Assembly (NCBI RefSeq): GCF_000773975.1
Contig: NZ_JRUQ01000055.1
Coordinates: 1-64,000 of the forward strand
DNA: 64,000 bases
Direction: 5' to 3'
Source of the DNA: Erwinia typographi
Lineage (GTDB): Bacteria; Pseudomonadota; Gammaproteobacteria; Enterobacterales; Enterobacteriaceae
Under the pieces are notes generated by a model. That model saw only the letters and a program-made list of their open reading frames with translations. It did no database searches and was not told where the DNA came from. The position numbers and the translations under genes are program-made. Every line of letters begins with the position of its first letter. Position 1 is the first letter of the stretch. Below, one piece after another: positions 8,192-17,551 of the stretch.

Positions 8192-9823
8192 ATGGAATAT
8201 TCAGTTTATCACCAATGCCAGTCGATGAGGACGGCTATGAGGAATTCACAGAAAATACATGCCTGTTTAGCGGGATCATTGTTATCAGCGCTGCTGAGTG
8301 CTCTGCCAGTTTTTAGTGCGGTTGCTTCTGAGTGGCCGGTTGCTGGTAACGTGACTGAGAAGGTTTCCCAGTCATCACGTCCTGAGGGAAAAGAAACGGC
8401 CAGGATTCTTACAGAAAACTACAATCGGGTTGTGGAGGATTGTGGCAATGGAAAACCGGCGTATCTGTGTTCTGGTGTTACCCTGAGAGCAACAAGCCCT
8501 AAAGAAGGGCGTTTCGCACTGGATCCCAGTCCGGCATCAATAGAGTCTGGTGGCGTTTCCTTCTCCTGGCTGAGAAAGGATCAGAAACTTAATCAGCTTG
8601 TATGGAAGGAGGGAAACGGCTTTATTACCTTCAACCGCTCAAACACGCCTTCCGGTATTGATAATACGCTGGATTACATGTGTTTTTTCCCTGAGGACGC
8701 TGGTTCTGGATCCCGGCTGGACAAAGGATGTGGTGCTCATAAAAATTTTCCAGATACCAGTCAGCAATGCCAGCTTCAGGGAATCATGACGGCGGAACAG
8801 TGGGTTGAACATTTTAAAAAATCGTCCAACTTGCACAATCAGTGTGGCTTTATAATCAGTGAAAATCAGTCTGAGTATAATTCCGTAGACGGTTTTTATC
8901 AGGGGATACGGGCATCGATAATTGAACGGGGTAGCGGACTCAGTGGCCAGAATGAATTCAGGATTGCCACCTGGAAGACGTCAAAGGAAAGCGGCTATCC
9001 GGAGCGGTTCCCCGTTCAGTCTTTTTTTTATATCAACCAAAGCGACCTGAGATGGGCTCAATATGACCAGGCGTTCTTTTATAACAGAACGGGTCTGTGG
9101 ATTCCGATTATCAAACTGACTCTGCCTAAGTCTACTGCGGATGATGCTAAATTTGAATATCTTTACTCGGATCAAAATTTGTCAGTGAAAGTACCAGAAG
9201 CAACCGGAGATAAGGGTAGCAAGCTGACACAAAAAGACTATTACCGGATGAATGAACTCGGAGTGGATACCGTTGTTCATTCCGGAATTAGCGAAGGCGA
9301 TGAGGTGACCCTGAAATGGGATGCCCCCCGTAATCATTATGAGACAACGAAAAAAGCTACGAAGCAAACAGATAGCTTACACTTCACTGTGCCACGAGCA
9401 GAGTTTATTGATGCCATTGGCAGTCGTGTGAAACTGTCTTTTCAGGTAAAAAAAGCACATCAGGAAGAGCAAATGGAATCAGAAGTGACTTATTTGGACG
9501 TTGAGGGACAGCATCTTCAATTACCTGAACCGACGTTCAGTACAGAACTTAGAAAAATAACGGTCAGATACAGTGGAATGTCAGTGCATGACCGTATCTC
9601 CATTAGGGTCGAAGGAATAAATCTTCAGAACTCGCCTTTAATACCCGGCAAGGATTCAGGCGAGGTTACGTACATTGTCCCGGAAGAGTGGCTCAAAGAG
9701 AATAAAGGGAAGGAGATCTATATCACTTATGCTGTAGGTAATGATAAAGGCGAACAATATCAATTCTCGCAAGTTTTAAGATTAAAAACTCCAGATATAA
9801 AATGTCTGCGATTCTGTGAGTAA
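8192..9823 (+). CDS. Secreted protein of an uncharacterised family (543 aa)
   Basis: Has a long signal peptide: a basic N-region to about residue 22, a hydrophobic core LAGSLLSALLSALPVFSA, and likely cleavage near AVAS at 46-47. Residues about 70-340 carry a Cys/Trp/Tyr-rich pattern (NYNRVVEDCG, PAYLCSGV, ITFNRSNTPSG, CGFIISEN, YDQAFFYNRTGLWIPIIKL). I recall this pattern from secreted proteins of Pseudomonas and Yersinia, some annotated as halovibrin-like without biochemical proof. Residues about 355-540 look like two beta-sandwich repeats, each with a GDEVTLKW- or DRISIRVEG-type strand. AAGGA at 8181-8185 supports ATG 8192; ATG 8237 with GAGG upstream would give a shorter signal peptide. Function unknown; probably exported and possibly surface or host directed. 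Confidence 0.75.
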   Translation: MEYSVYHQCQSMRTAMRNSQKIHACLAGSLLSALLSALPVFSAVASEWPVAGNVTEKVSQSSRPEGKETARILTENYNRVVEDCGNGKPAYLCSGVTLRATSPKEGRFALDPSPASIESGGVSFSWLRKDQKLNQLVWKEGNGFITFNRSNTPSGIDNTLDYMCFFPEDAGSGSRLDKGCGAHKNFPDTSQQCQLQGIMTAEQWVEHFKKSSNLHNQCGFIISENQSEYNSVDGFYQGIRASIIERGSGLSGQNEFRIATWKTSKESGYPERFPVQSFFYINQSDLRWAQYDQAFFYNRTGLWIPIIKLTLPKSTADDAKFEYLYSDQNLSVKVPEATGDKGSKLTQKDYYRMNELGVDTVVHSGISEGDEVTLKWDAPRNHYETTKKATKQTDSLHFTVPRAEFIDAIGSRVKLSFQVKKAHQEEQMESEVTYLDVEGQHLQLPEPTFSTELRKITVRYSGMSVHDRISIRVEGINLQNSPLIPGKDSGEVTYIVPEEWLKENKGKEIYITYAVGNDKGEQYQFSQVLRLKTPDIKCLRFCE

Positions 9824-9966
9824 TCAGTGAGTGCGGCTGTTTGCTATTTATCTCAAGGGTTATGTCGCGTTAACGGCAGCAGGTTGGTAAAAAGTGCATT
9901 GCCTGTTTTTCAGGCATCCAGCAGGTAAAACGGGTTTGCCGGGGATAATTCTTCCCCTTTGGGATG

Positions 9967-10101
9967 CTAATACTGCCCTTTGTGTAGTATGTGGACCAAC
10001 TCAATGCCTGCCAGGACAGCCTGTGCGCACCTGAACGATTTGAACCCCGTGATCAGCTTTACCTGCCGTTTGATGTCGCGGTGGTCCTGCTCAACAAGAT
10101 T
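9967..10101 (-). mobile_element. IS6-family transposase C-terminal relic C
   Basis: The minus strand reads 44 residues ending in TAG at 9967: VEQDHRDIKRQVKLITGFKS, then FRCAQAVLAGIELVHILHKG and QY. This is the C-terminal DDE-region Glu and tail of IS6-family transposases of the IS240/IS6100 kind (xVEQDHRxIKRxxxxxxGFKSF). It differs from the IS26-like relics A and B, so it comes from a different IS. The upstream part is replaced by unrelated sequence at a hairpin (10107-10133). Confidence 0.75.
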
Positions 10102-10106
10102 GACTT

Positions 10107-10133
10107 GATTTCAGGTTTGACCGACCTGAAATC
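10107..10133. repeat. Perfect 10-bp hairpin at the edge of IS6 relic C
   Basis: GATTTCAGGT (10107-10116) and ACCTGAAATC (10124-10133) are perfectly complementary around the 7-base loop TTGACCG. It abuts the point where transposase similarity stops. It could be a small mobile palindrome or a junction made during decay. Confidence 0.6.
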
Positions 10134-10472
10134 AGATCCTCATCTATTGTCAAAGGAGTGGTTAATAATGAATAGATACATGATAGCGTTAGGCATTATT
10201 CGGCCTCGATGGATGTAGGTTATTACGTCACCCCTAACTACCTGGAGCAGATACTCTCAGGGTAAAGGGGGGACGCAAATAATTGACCGTGTGAGTGGCG
10301 AATCGGGCCATGAACTATGGCAATGAGGAGCACCATGTGGTGCAACCTGTCGCGTGGTAATACGTATAAATGTCATTTTTGCTGTTTTTTTAAGCAAAAT
10401 TGTAATTAAGTTATAAAATAGAATATACAATTTTTGTCGTTTGAGATAAAAAACAATCAATAAGGAAATTAT
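10134..10472. other. Spacer with a possible gene fragment
   Basis: Mostly AT-rich leader of the protease gene. The plus-strand frame ending in TAA at 10263-10265 reads ASMDVGYYVTPNYLEQILSG, which looks like the tail of a lost protein. I cannot assign it. No other gene is supported here. Confidence 0.3.
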
Positions 10473-12464
10473 ATGCATCGTATCTCCCGGTTAAGCTTCC
10501 TGTGTTTAACGGTTATTACTGCTTCCTCAGCTACGGCAAAAAACTCATTCGAAATCCCGGCCATGGAAAATGTTCCAGGTCCGTTTGCGATAACTAAAAC
10601 AGACATCGATATGTTCTCGCTTCCTTTACAGGGGGATAGCCGTAAATGGAAAATAACTACGAATGAATTTAAGGAGTTAACTGTAACCCTAAGTGACATT
10701 CTTTTACCAAAGGGAGCATGGATAGAAGTAAGTGATATTTCAGGGGAAAATAGTGAAATATATAATCAAAAATCACTTTATGATGGAAGTAAACCACAAA
10801 TTATAACCTCTCCAATTAACGCTGAAGGTGTAGTCATAAAGCTTGTTACACCTGGTATAAGTTCAGGTAATGGTAGTTTGATTTTAAAGAATTATAGTTC
10901 AATTCAAATGAAGCCGAGAGCTATTATTGGTGCTAATCAGATGAAACAGGCAGCCTGCTATGAATCGATTAATCCAGCGTTTTTTTCAAAAAGTAATGCT
11001 GTAGTGAAAGCCAATGGCGCATCTGGATGGAATATTGCTGGTGGTCCTTATGTGATAACCAATCATCACGTTGCTGGCAATGTTGGTAATAAAATACATA
11101 GCCTTAATTACAATTATCAGTATCCAGAATGTGATAAAACTACACCGCTAAATATTTTGTCAATAAAGACGGAAAGTGTTGTTATTGCAGGAAACGGCGG
11201 AGACCAGGATTTAGCCGTCTATAAAGTCGATTCACTGGCCTATGAAGAGGCTGGTGTCGAGAAAATTTTTGGCACGTTGACGATTAATTCAAATAATACT
11301 AAAAATCAGCTAATTGAGAATGTGCCTGTATATATCGCGCAACATCCTTGGGGGGATTATAAACGTATTGCTTCCCTACATGATGATGGCGGTCCCTGCC
11401 ATACCTTATCTGGTTACGGTAGCAATACTCTGGCGTATAATTGTGATACCGATGGTGGCTCATCAGGCTCCCCGGTACTGAGTCAGGATGATAACAGAGT
11501 TGTAGCTTTGCATCGTGCAGCGGGGGCAGCTAATATAGGTGTGTTAGGTTCATACCTTTACAGTTTTATAAAGGATCTATTGCCTTATTCAAATCAGGCT
11601 GAAACGGCAACTCCAGGTGAAGGAAAAGCTATGGTAAGAGAGCTAAAAATTTTCCCTTATATGCCGAATCCCCCTGTTAATCTGGATGTTTCTGATGCGA
11701 TTACACTGTCATCATTGTACGAAAACAGATTAACCAATTATGAACACTACACGCTATTTAGGGCCAGAGGCCGTGTATCCGGAGGAGATATTGTTGATGT
11801 GAATTTTCGTTTCAGTCTGGCTTCCCCTTGTGGTGATATTAGCTTTGCGGAAGCGAAAAATTGTAGAATTCCGGGTAACTGGTATCTCAATAGCTCGGTT
11901 CTTGCTGAGGATAATCCTGAAATAAGTACTTCTTCAGGCTGGATAACTTTGCAAATAAGCAATGAAAAGGGTGAGCGCCTGCATAATCTTATTCTACCTT
12001 TTAATATCGTGAAGTATGATCCCTTTACTTCACCATTTGGTAACAGTAATGAGGTCAAACAATATGATTTTACAGGAGATAAAACCCTAATAACAGAGCA
12101 GGTAATGTATCACAGTAATTTTGGTTTTGTATCCTTGTATGGTGGTCAGGGGCCTGTTAATACAATAAACGGAGGCACTGGATACACAACATTGAAAGTT
12201 CAAGTAAAAAACCATAACGATGGCAATATTTACATTATGAATATACGAGGAAACAGGAAAACGACTTGTACGCCATCATTACGCCCAATAAACTCGATCA
12301 CAGGTTGCGGTAGTACAAAACCAGCATCACTAGTTCTCGATTATGTAGCCGAAGATAATGAAGAATTACCAGAAGGCACCTATTCAGGTATACTCCCTGT
12401 CATGGCTACACGGGATAATAAAGCAATAGCGCCAATATTAATTAATATTAACATTAAAAAATAA
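10473..12464 (+). CDS. Secreted trypsin-fold serine protease with large beta-rich C-terminal region (663 aa)
   Basis: Signal peptide at 1-22 (hydrophobic LSFLCLTVITASSA, cleavage near ATA-K). Residues about 30-150 form a beta-rich N-terminal region. The S1-type protease core is at about 155-375 and its triad is readable: His199 in ITNHHV, Asp246 in GDQDLAVYKVD, and Ser331 in DTDGGSSGSPVL. The glutamyl-endopeptidase-like strand VVALHRAAG follows. Residues about 380-663 hold a further beta-rich region of unknown fold, ending KAIAPILININIKK. AAGGAA sits before the ATG. The gene is strikingly AT-rich compared with the backbone and is enclosed by IS6 relics, indicating transfer. The cleaved substrate cannot be told; an exported virulence or competition factor is an inference. 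Confidence 0.85.
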   Translation: MHRISRLSFLCLTVITASSATAKNSFEIPAMENVPGPFAITKTDIDMFSLPLQGDSRKWKITTNEFKELTVTLSDILLPKGAWIEVSDISGENSEIYNQKSLYDGSKPQIITSPINAEGVVIKLVTPGISSGNGSLILKNYSSIQMKPRAIIGANQMKQAACYESINPAFFSKSNAVVKANGASGWNIAGGPYVITNHHVAGNVGNKIHSLNYNYQYPECDKTTPLNILSIKTESVVIAGNGGDQDLAVYKVDSLAYEEAGVEKIFGTLTINSNNTKNQLIENVPVYIAQHPWGDYKRIASLHDDGGPCHTLSGYGSNTLAYNCDTDGGSSGSPVLSQDDNRVVALHRAAGAANIGVLGSYLYSFIKDLLPYSNQAETATPGEGKAMVRELKIFPYMPNPPVNLDVSDAITLSSLYENRLTNYEHYTLFRARGRVSGGDIVDVNFRFSLASPCGDISFAEAKNCRIPGNWYLNSSVLAEDNPEISTSSGWITLQISNEKGERLHNLILPFNIVKYDPFTSPFGNSNEVKQYDFTGDKTLITEQVMYHSNFGFVSLYGGQGPVNTINGGTGYTTLKVQVKNHNDGNIYIMNIRGNRKTTCTPSLRPINSITGCGSTKPASLVLDYVAEDNEELPEGTYSGILPVMATRDNKAIAPILININIKK

Positions 12465-12550
12465 AGCCAATAATAACTACTTTTTTAGTGGTGGCTGAAT
12501 GAGCTGATTAATAATATGGTAAACAGGAGTATGTAGTTAATACGCCCCTC

Positions 12551-12729
12551 TTTGCTGAGGCCTGGCCTTTGTGTGGTACACGCATCACCTCAATACCTTC
12601 GATTGTGGCGTAAGCTGCCCAGAGGGTGATGTCACGCTAAAAATGCCGGCCTTTGAATGGGGTCATGTGCTGCTCCGTCAGCAAAAGGTGACGATGAGTT
12701 TATCATCTGCAGATTTTTGCAACAGTGCC
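12551..12729 (-). mobile_element. IS26-like (IS6 family) relic B, N- and C-terminal ends fused
   Basis: 12716-12729 is the complement of the IS26 terminal repeat GGCACTGTTGCAAA. The minus strand reads MTPFKGRHF, an in-frame stop, RDITLWA, then directly AYATIEGIEVMR and HKGQASA from the transposase C-terminus. Nearly the whole middle is deleted. The last 108 bases are almost identical to 7483-7590 and lie in the same orientation. Confidence 0.9.
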
Positions 12730-12807
12730 ATAATCACCGGGTGAGCATTTCCCTTCACTCTTCAGCAAAACCAGACATAAGCCCGTATTTCGGCGCTGTG
12801 TCAGGAG

Positions 12808-13743
12808 TTAATGATGGTGGTGGGAATGAGCATGTTCATGCCCGCCTTTTCCCCAGCTCAGCTCGCAGTCGCCATCATCGCAGTTCTGATACTCCATCTG
12901 CACCGTAGCGTGCTCAATCTGGTAACGTTCGTGCAGCCAGCCGTGAATGCGGTGGAGCAACGCATCGTGATCGTAGGGCGGAATGACGTGAACGTGCAGC
13001 GTGATCACCGGTTTTTCTCCGACCTGCCACAAATGGATATGGTGCACGTTGCGAACTTCCGGAATACCTCGCGTAAGCGCCCGTTTTAGCTTGTCGACGT
13101 CAAGCGACCCCGGCGCGCCCTCCAGCAGCTCATGAATGCTCTCTTTCATTAACGTCCAGGCGCTGCGCAGAACCAGCAGCGACACCAGAATCGACAAAAT
13201 TGGATCGGCAGGCGTCCAGCCGGTAAACATAATGATCAGCGCGGCGACAATTGCCCCCACGGAACCCAGTAAATCCCCTAATACGTGCAGCGCCGCAGCG
13301 CGTACATTGAGGTTTTTCTCTTCGCTGCCGCGGTGCAGTAGCCAGAACGACAGCAGGTTAGCCAGCAGTCCCGCAACGGCAATCCCCAGCATCATCCCGC
13401 TGGCTACGGGTTCGGGGTGGCGGAAGCGCACGATCGCTTCCCAGACGATTAATACGGTAATAACCACCAGCGCGATGGCGTTAACGAACGCCGCCAGCGT
13501 CGTCAGTCGCAGCAGGCCGAAGGTGTGGCGGGCATTGGGCCTGCGCTGGGCGAACTGTACGGCAAGCAGGGCCATTAACAGCGCGGCGGCATCCGTCAGC
13601 ATATGCCCGGCATCCGCCAGCAGCGCCAGTGAGCCAGAGAGTAACCCTCCGGCAATTTCCGCCACCATAAAGACGGCGGTGACAAGGAAAGCGGCCAGCA
13701 GGCGGGTGCGGTTGCCCGTTCCCTCAGAGTGGGTATGCGCCAT
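12808..13743 (-). CDS. zitB: Zinc efflux cation-diffusion-facilitator
   Basis: Zn(II)/H+ antiporter of the inner membrane (311 aa, E. coli 313). Six membrane segments are visible, with the metal sites [15 protein letters not shown] (HxxxD, helix 2) and [12 protein letters not shown] (HxxxD, helix 5). A cytoplasmic domain ([20 protein letters not shown]) and a His-rich tail ([10 protein letters not shown]) follow. The start MAHTHSEG matches E. coli. The start lies inside the end of the upstream hybrid kinase gene (20-nt overlap), so it is probably translated from the same mRNA. In E. coli zitB is monocistronic. Its 3' end is duplicated at 4720. Confidence 0.95.
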   Translation of the reverse strand: MAHTHSEGTGNRTRLLAAFLVTAVFMVAEIAGGLLSGSLALLADAGHMLTDAAALLMALLAVQFAQRRPNARHTFGLLRLTTLAAFVNAIALVVITVLIVWEAIVRFRHPEPVASGMMLGIAVAGLLANLLSFWLLHRGSEEKNLNVRAAALHVLGDLLGSVGAIVAALIIMFTGWTPADPILSILVSLLVLRSAWTLMKESIHELLEGAPGSLDVDKLKRALTRGIPEVRNVHHIHLWQVGEKPVITLHVHVIPPYDHDALLHRIHGWLHERYQIEHATVQMEYQNCDDGDCELSWGKGGHEHAHSHHHH

Positions 13744-16700
13744 AAGATTCCAGTTCAGTGAGTAAACTATCCGTTAATGATATCAATAAATTCAGGTTAG
13801 CAGCAGGCTGTTGCCGTTTCCGGCACTGCTCAATCATCTGCTGGCACAGCCGCTCGCCCGCGTCATAGCCTAACATCTGCCAGCTCCCCTTCAGCCGGTG
13901 GGCGGCTTTTTCGGCCTTTTCCCACTCCGCATCCTGTAGGGCGCGAGTCAACTGGTCCCGGTCATCCGCCAGCGTTTGCCGCAGCGTTGTCTGCAATTTG
14001 CTGAAAAAAGCCTGGTTTTGCCCGGACAGCTGCCAGAGGCGGGAAGCCAGATCCCTGAAGGTCGGATCGGCGGCGTGAGCGAGCAGCGGGCCAATCTCCC
14101 GCAGGGTGACTGGTTTGAGGAGTACCCTGTCGGTCAACGCTACAATCTGTGGTTTAGCCAGAATGTCGGCGTCCGCCGAGCACATCACAATGCGGCAGCG
14201 CTGCACTTTGCTGCGCTCACGGCGACGAATGATTTTCGCCACGGTCAGCCCGTCAGGATGCGGCATGCTGAAATCGATAAACAGCAAATCGTACAGCGTG
14301 CCGCTCGCCAACAGGGCTCTGCCGTCAGGGTAACTATCCGCCTCAATGCCAAACCAGGCAAGCTGCTGCTGCATCACCAGCAGATTGGTCGGGTGATCGT
14401 CTACTACCGCCACCCGCAGCGGGCTGGCCGCAAGAGCGCTAAAGCGGGCGGGAGCGTCTTCAGTGACGGCTGAATCTCGGGCTAGCGGCTTCAGCGGAAG
14501 AAGAACGGTCAGCGTCGTGCCTTTGCCTGGCATCGAGTCCAGCTGGATTTCCCCGTCCATCCTCGTGACGATCTCTTTGCAGATCGACAGGCCCAGGCCG
14601 CTGCCCTGCACCGAAAGCTGGCGGCCGGAAGGCGTCTGATACCAGGGTTCGAACAGCCGTTCTTGCTCCTGCCGGGGGATGCCGCTACCTGTATCGATCA
14701 CCTGCAAACGTAGCCGCTCGTTTTCCGCGCCCAGCGTGACGCGGATCGCCCCGTGACGGGTAAATTTGATCGCGTTACTAATCAGGTTATTGGCTATCTG
14801 CTGGAGCCGCTGTCCGTCAATCAGCACCAGCGAGGGGAGCGGCGGGATAGCCTCAACGCTGAACACAGGCCCGTTTTTGCGCATCAGAGGATGATAGAAA
14901 TCGGCCAGGCGGCTCAGCCATTTGGCTGGATCCAGCGGCTGAGGGAGTAGCGTAAAGCTGTTGCTCTCCAGCTTAGCGTGGTCCTGTAAATCGTTCAGCA
15001 GAGTAAGCAGCGTTGAGGCGCTGTTGTGAATGACGGTCAGGTTTTGGCTGGCCGGCTGGCGCGACACCTCAACCTCCAGCAGCCCGAGGATCGCCTGCAT
15101 CGGCGTCCGCAGCTCGTGGCTGACGGTAGCCAGAAACTGGCTTTTCATCTGGTTAGCCCGCTCTGCTTCTTCCCGCTGCTGCTCAAGCTGTCGGCGCTGA
15201 AAGCGCTCGCGGCGCTGCTCCAGATAGCGTCGCAGCAGCAAAATCAGCAGGAAGACAATGGCAAACAGCGCAGCGACCAGCACAAACAGGGAGATAGGGC
15301 GCATCTGATTTTCCCTTTCCCCGCTAAGCGCCGAACTGTTGTTGCTCCAGGTCTCACGCATACGCTGCTGCGTATCGGCCGGAATCTGTTGCAGGCTGCT
15401 GTTAAGCAGGGTGCGCAGCAGGGGAAATGAGGGACTGACGCCGAGTGCGATCGGCCAGGCCGTATCGCTGGCGGCAAAAGCCAGGCGCAGCGCATCGCTG
15501 TAGCGTGACTGGATCAGCCAGCGCGCCGAGATGACGTTGTCGACCAGCGCCTCAATTTGCCCGTTCGCCAGCGCGTCATACAGCGTTTTACTGTCTTCAA
15601 AGGTCACCACCTCAATGCCCGCCGGCACCAGCTGTTGGGCGATATCGCCACGGCGGATACCCACTTTACGTCCTTTCAACTGCTGCCAGCTGGTCACCGG
15701 ACGGGAGGTCTGGCTAACATACACGCCCCAAAGCGCTCGCCAGATTGGGAGGGTATTGCTACGCATGGCATCATCGCCGGTGAGCGGCAGCGTCAGCTGA
15801 ATCATCGCCCGGCCCTGATCGACCAGCGCCTGAGCCTGTTGCGCATTACTTACCCACCAGGGCTGAAAACGCAGCCCGGTATTCTGGCCGATAATGTTCA
15901 GCAGTTCCACGCTGTAGCCGCTGGGCTGCCCGTTTGCCGCCCGGTAGCTCCAGGGAGAGTTATCGCTGATGGCGGCGTAGGTCACCACGGGGTGCTGCTC
16001 CATCCAGCTTCGCTCCATCGGCGACAGGTGGGCGGTATTGGTATCCTGATAGCGCGGCAGCTGGCTGCTCCAGCGTCCCTGAATCCCATTGACCACTTCC
16101 ATCGGCAACTGGCGGATGGCGCTGTCGAGCTGCGCCGTCAGCGTCGGGCTGGTGGTGATGGCCTGGAGCTTTAGTTCGCCGGGCTCAAGCGGAGAAGCCA
16201 ACTGATAGATTTGCCCCTGCTGGAGCTGGCTGAGCAAAAAACCGGCGCTGGTTTCATCGGCCACCACGTAATCGCTCTGATTGTTTAGCAGAGCGTAAAG
16301 CGCCTGTAGATCGTTATCCACAACCTGCCAGTGATGTCGCTTAGCAAAGTCCGCAGTGACAAGCGCCAGTGCGGATCGGCTAAGGGTAATGCGCGCATCG
16401 GCAGAGTTAAACATCACCGGGCGCAGGTTGTCGCGGCTGCGATAGATACGCAAAGGGCTGGTAAACCACGGCTGGGTGGCGCTCATTCCCTTATCCATCG
16501 TCTGCTGAGGAACGCCGAAAGCCATATCCAGCTGTCCCTGATGCAGCGCCTGCCGCAGCGCAGGCCAGTCGGCATAGGCCTCAACCTCAAATTTCATTCC
16601 GCTGGTCTGGGTGAGCGCCACCAGATAATCTGCATTAATACCGTAGAGGTCATTACCCACGACCATGTTCCAGGGCGTGCCGTTATCCCGCAGGATACCA

Positions 16701-16846
16701 ACGCGCAGGGGGTTTTCCTGCCAGAAGACGGAGTGCTCCAGCGGCATCATTTCCTGCGGCAGCGTCACGCTGCTGATCGGTCTTAGCGCGGCACCGGCAT
16801 GAAGGCAAAGCAGCAAAAGCAGTGAAAACAGCAGGCGGTACTTCAC
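13724..16846 (-). CDS. EvgS/BvgS-type hybrid sensor histidine kinase
   Basis: Multi-domain phosphorelay kinase (1040 aa from GTG 16846). In order (numbering five higher if started at 16861): signal peptide; two periplasmic amino-acid-binding-like (SBP_bac_3) domains at about 45-265 and 285-515; one membrane segment near 523-545; HisKA with [10 protein letters not shown] (His about 582); HATPase with [17 protein letters not shown] and GSGLGLSI; receiver domain with [13 protein letters not shown] (Asp about 863); and C-terminal Hpt with AAHRLKGSW (His about 988). Unlike many EvgS/BvgS proteins it has no PAS domain between membrane and HisKA. GTG 16846 overlaps the regulator's stop (GTGA), so it is chosen over GTG 16861. 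The ligand is unknown. Confidence 0.9.
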   Translation of the reverse strand: MKYRLLFSLLLLLCLHAGAALRPISSVTLPQEMMPLEHSVFWQENPLRVGILRDNGTPWNMVVGNDLYGINADYLVALTQTSGMKFEVEAYADWPALRQALHQGQLDMAFGVPQQTMDKGMSATQPWFTSPLRIYRSRDNLRPVMFNSADARITLSRSALALVTADFAKRHHWQVVDNDLQALYALLNNQSDYVVADETSAGFLLSQLQQGQIYQLASPLEPGELKLQAITTSPTLTAQLDSAIRQLPMEVVNGIQGRWSSQLPRYQDTNTAHLSPMERSWMEQHPVVTYAAISDNSPWSYRAANGQPSGYSVELLNIIGQNTGLRFQPWWVSNAQQAQALVDQGRAMIQLTLPLTGDDAMRSNTLPIWRALWGVYVSQTSRPVTSWQQLKGRKVGIRRGDIAQQLVPAGIEVVTFEDSKTLYDALANGQIEALVDNVISARWLIQSRYSDALRLAFAASDTAWPIALGVSPSFPLLRTLLNSSLQQIPADTQQRMRETWSNNSSALSGERENQMRPISLFVLVAALFAIVFLLILLLRRYLEQRRERFQRRQLEQQREEAERANQMKSQFLATVSHELRTPMQAILGLLEVEVSRQPASQNLTVIHNSASTLLTLLNDLQDHAKLESNSFTLLPQPLDPAKWLSRLADFYHPLMRKNGPVFSVEAIPPLPSLVLIDGQRLQQIANNLISNAIKFTRHGAIRVTLGAENERLRLQVIDTGSGIPRQEQERLFEPWYQTPSGRQLSVQGSGLGLSICKEIVTRMDGEIQLDSMPGKGTTLTVLLPLKPLARDSAVTEDAPARFSALAASPLRVAVVDDHPTNLLVMQQQLAWFGIEADSYPDGRALLASGTLYDLLFIDFSMPHPDGLTVAKIIRRRERSKVQRCRIVMCSADADILAKPQIVALTDRVLLKPVTLREIGPLLAHAADPTFRDLASRLWQLSGQNQAFFSKLQTTLRQTLADDRDQLTRALQDAEWEKAEKAAHRLKGSWQMLGYDAGERLCQQMIEQCRKRQQPAANLNLLISLTDSLLTELESYGAYPL

Positions 16847-17433
16847 CGTTGGGACTTCCACAGCCCGGCCAGTTCCACTACGGAGCTGGCGCCGGTTTTA
16901 TCCATGATATTTTTTTTATGGGTGCTGACCGTTTTATTGCTGATGTTCAGTTGCCCGGCGATTTGTAAATTCGACAGCCCTTTCGCCAGCAGCCCCAGAA
17001 CCTGCAACTCTTTACTGGTCAGCGCGCTGGCAGGCTCTTCCTCACCGCTGGCAGGGGGAAATGCTTGCTGGCCGCCAAGCACGGCCAGGATCGCCGAGAG
17101 CAGTTGCGGCATTGGCTGCCGTTTAGCGACGTAGCCCGCCGCACCAGCCGCTGCCGCCAGTCGCTGATACAGCCGCTCTTCCTGAGCGGAATAGACGATC
17201 ACCGGCAGCGCGGGGAAATGGCGGCGGATAAATTTCAGCAGTTGCAGGCCGTCGCTGTCGGGTAAACCGATGTCCAGCACCACAACATCTACAGGTTGAG
17301 AAGCAAGCACTTCACGGGCACGGTTTTCATCTTCGGCTGACAGCAGAAGGAAGGGGAAGGGAGCACGCGCCAGGGCCGCTTCCAGCGCGACCTGCACCAG
17401 CGGGTGATCGTCTATCAGCAACAGCGTTACCAT
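16843..17433 (-). CDS. EvgA/NarL-type response regulator
   Basis: Partner regulator of the hybrid kinase (196 aa). The receiver domain has the acidic pair DD (8-9), phospho-acceptor Asp54 in VVLDIGLPDSDG, and the conserved Lys in GYVAKRQP. The C-terminal LuxR-type helix-turn-helix reads LTSKELQVLGLLAKGLSNLQ and then IAGQLNISNKTVSTHKKNIM. The gene starts the operon regulator-kinase-zitB, with a 4-nt overlap to the kinase. Targets are unknown; zitB itself is an obvious candidate from its position. Confidence 0.92.
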   Translation of the reverse strand: MVTLLLIDDHPLVQVALEAALARAPFPFLLLSAEDENRAREVLASQPVDVVVLDIGLPDSDGLQLLKFIRRHFPALPVIVYSAQEERLYQRLAAAAGAAGYVAKRQPMPQLLSAILAVLGGQQAFPPASGEEEPASALTSKELQVLGLLAKGLSNLQIAGQLNISNKTVSTHKKNIMDKTGASSVVELAGLWKSQR

Positions 17434-17499
17434 GAATTTATCCGCGTAAAATCAGAGCGTTCAAGAATAGCGCAATGACCGTGGGAAGCAAAGGTGGAC

Positions 17500-17526
17500 A
17501 AAAAAAGGAGAGCGGGCGCTCTCCTT
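17500..17526 (-). terminator. Rho-independent terminator of ybgS
   Basis: Stem AAGGAGAGC / GCTCTCCTT with a 4-base loop. On the minus strand it is followed by a run of seven T. It lies just after the ybgS stop codon and before the response regulator's upstream region. Confidence 0.85.
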
Positions 17527-17551
17527 ATTCGTTACGCAGTCAGGCGGTAAA

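Noticed and set aside
8192..8236. Later start (ATG 8237) for the secreted protein
   Set aside because: It has GAGG upstream and would give a more usual signal peptide, but ATG 8192 has the better-spaced AAGGA; kept as an alternative only.
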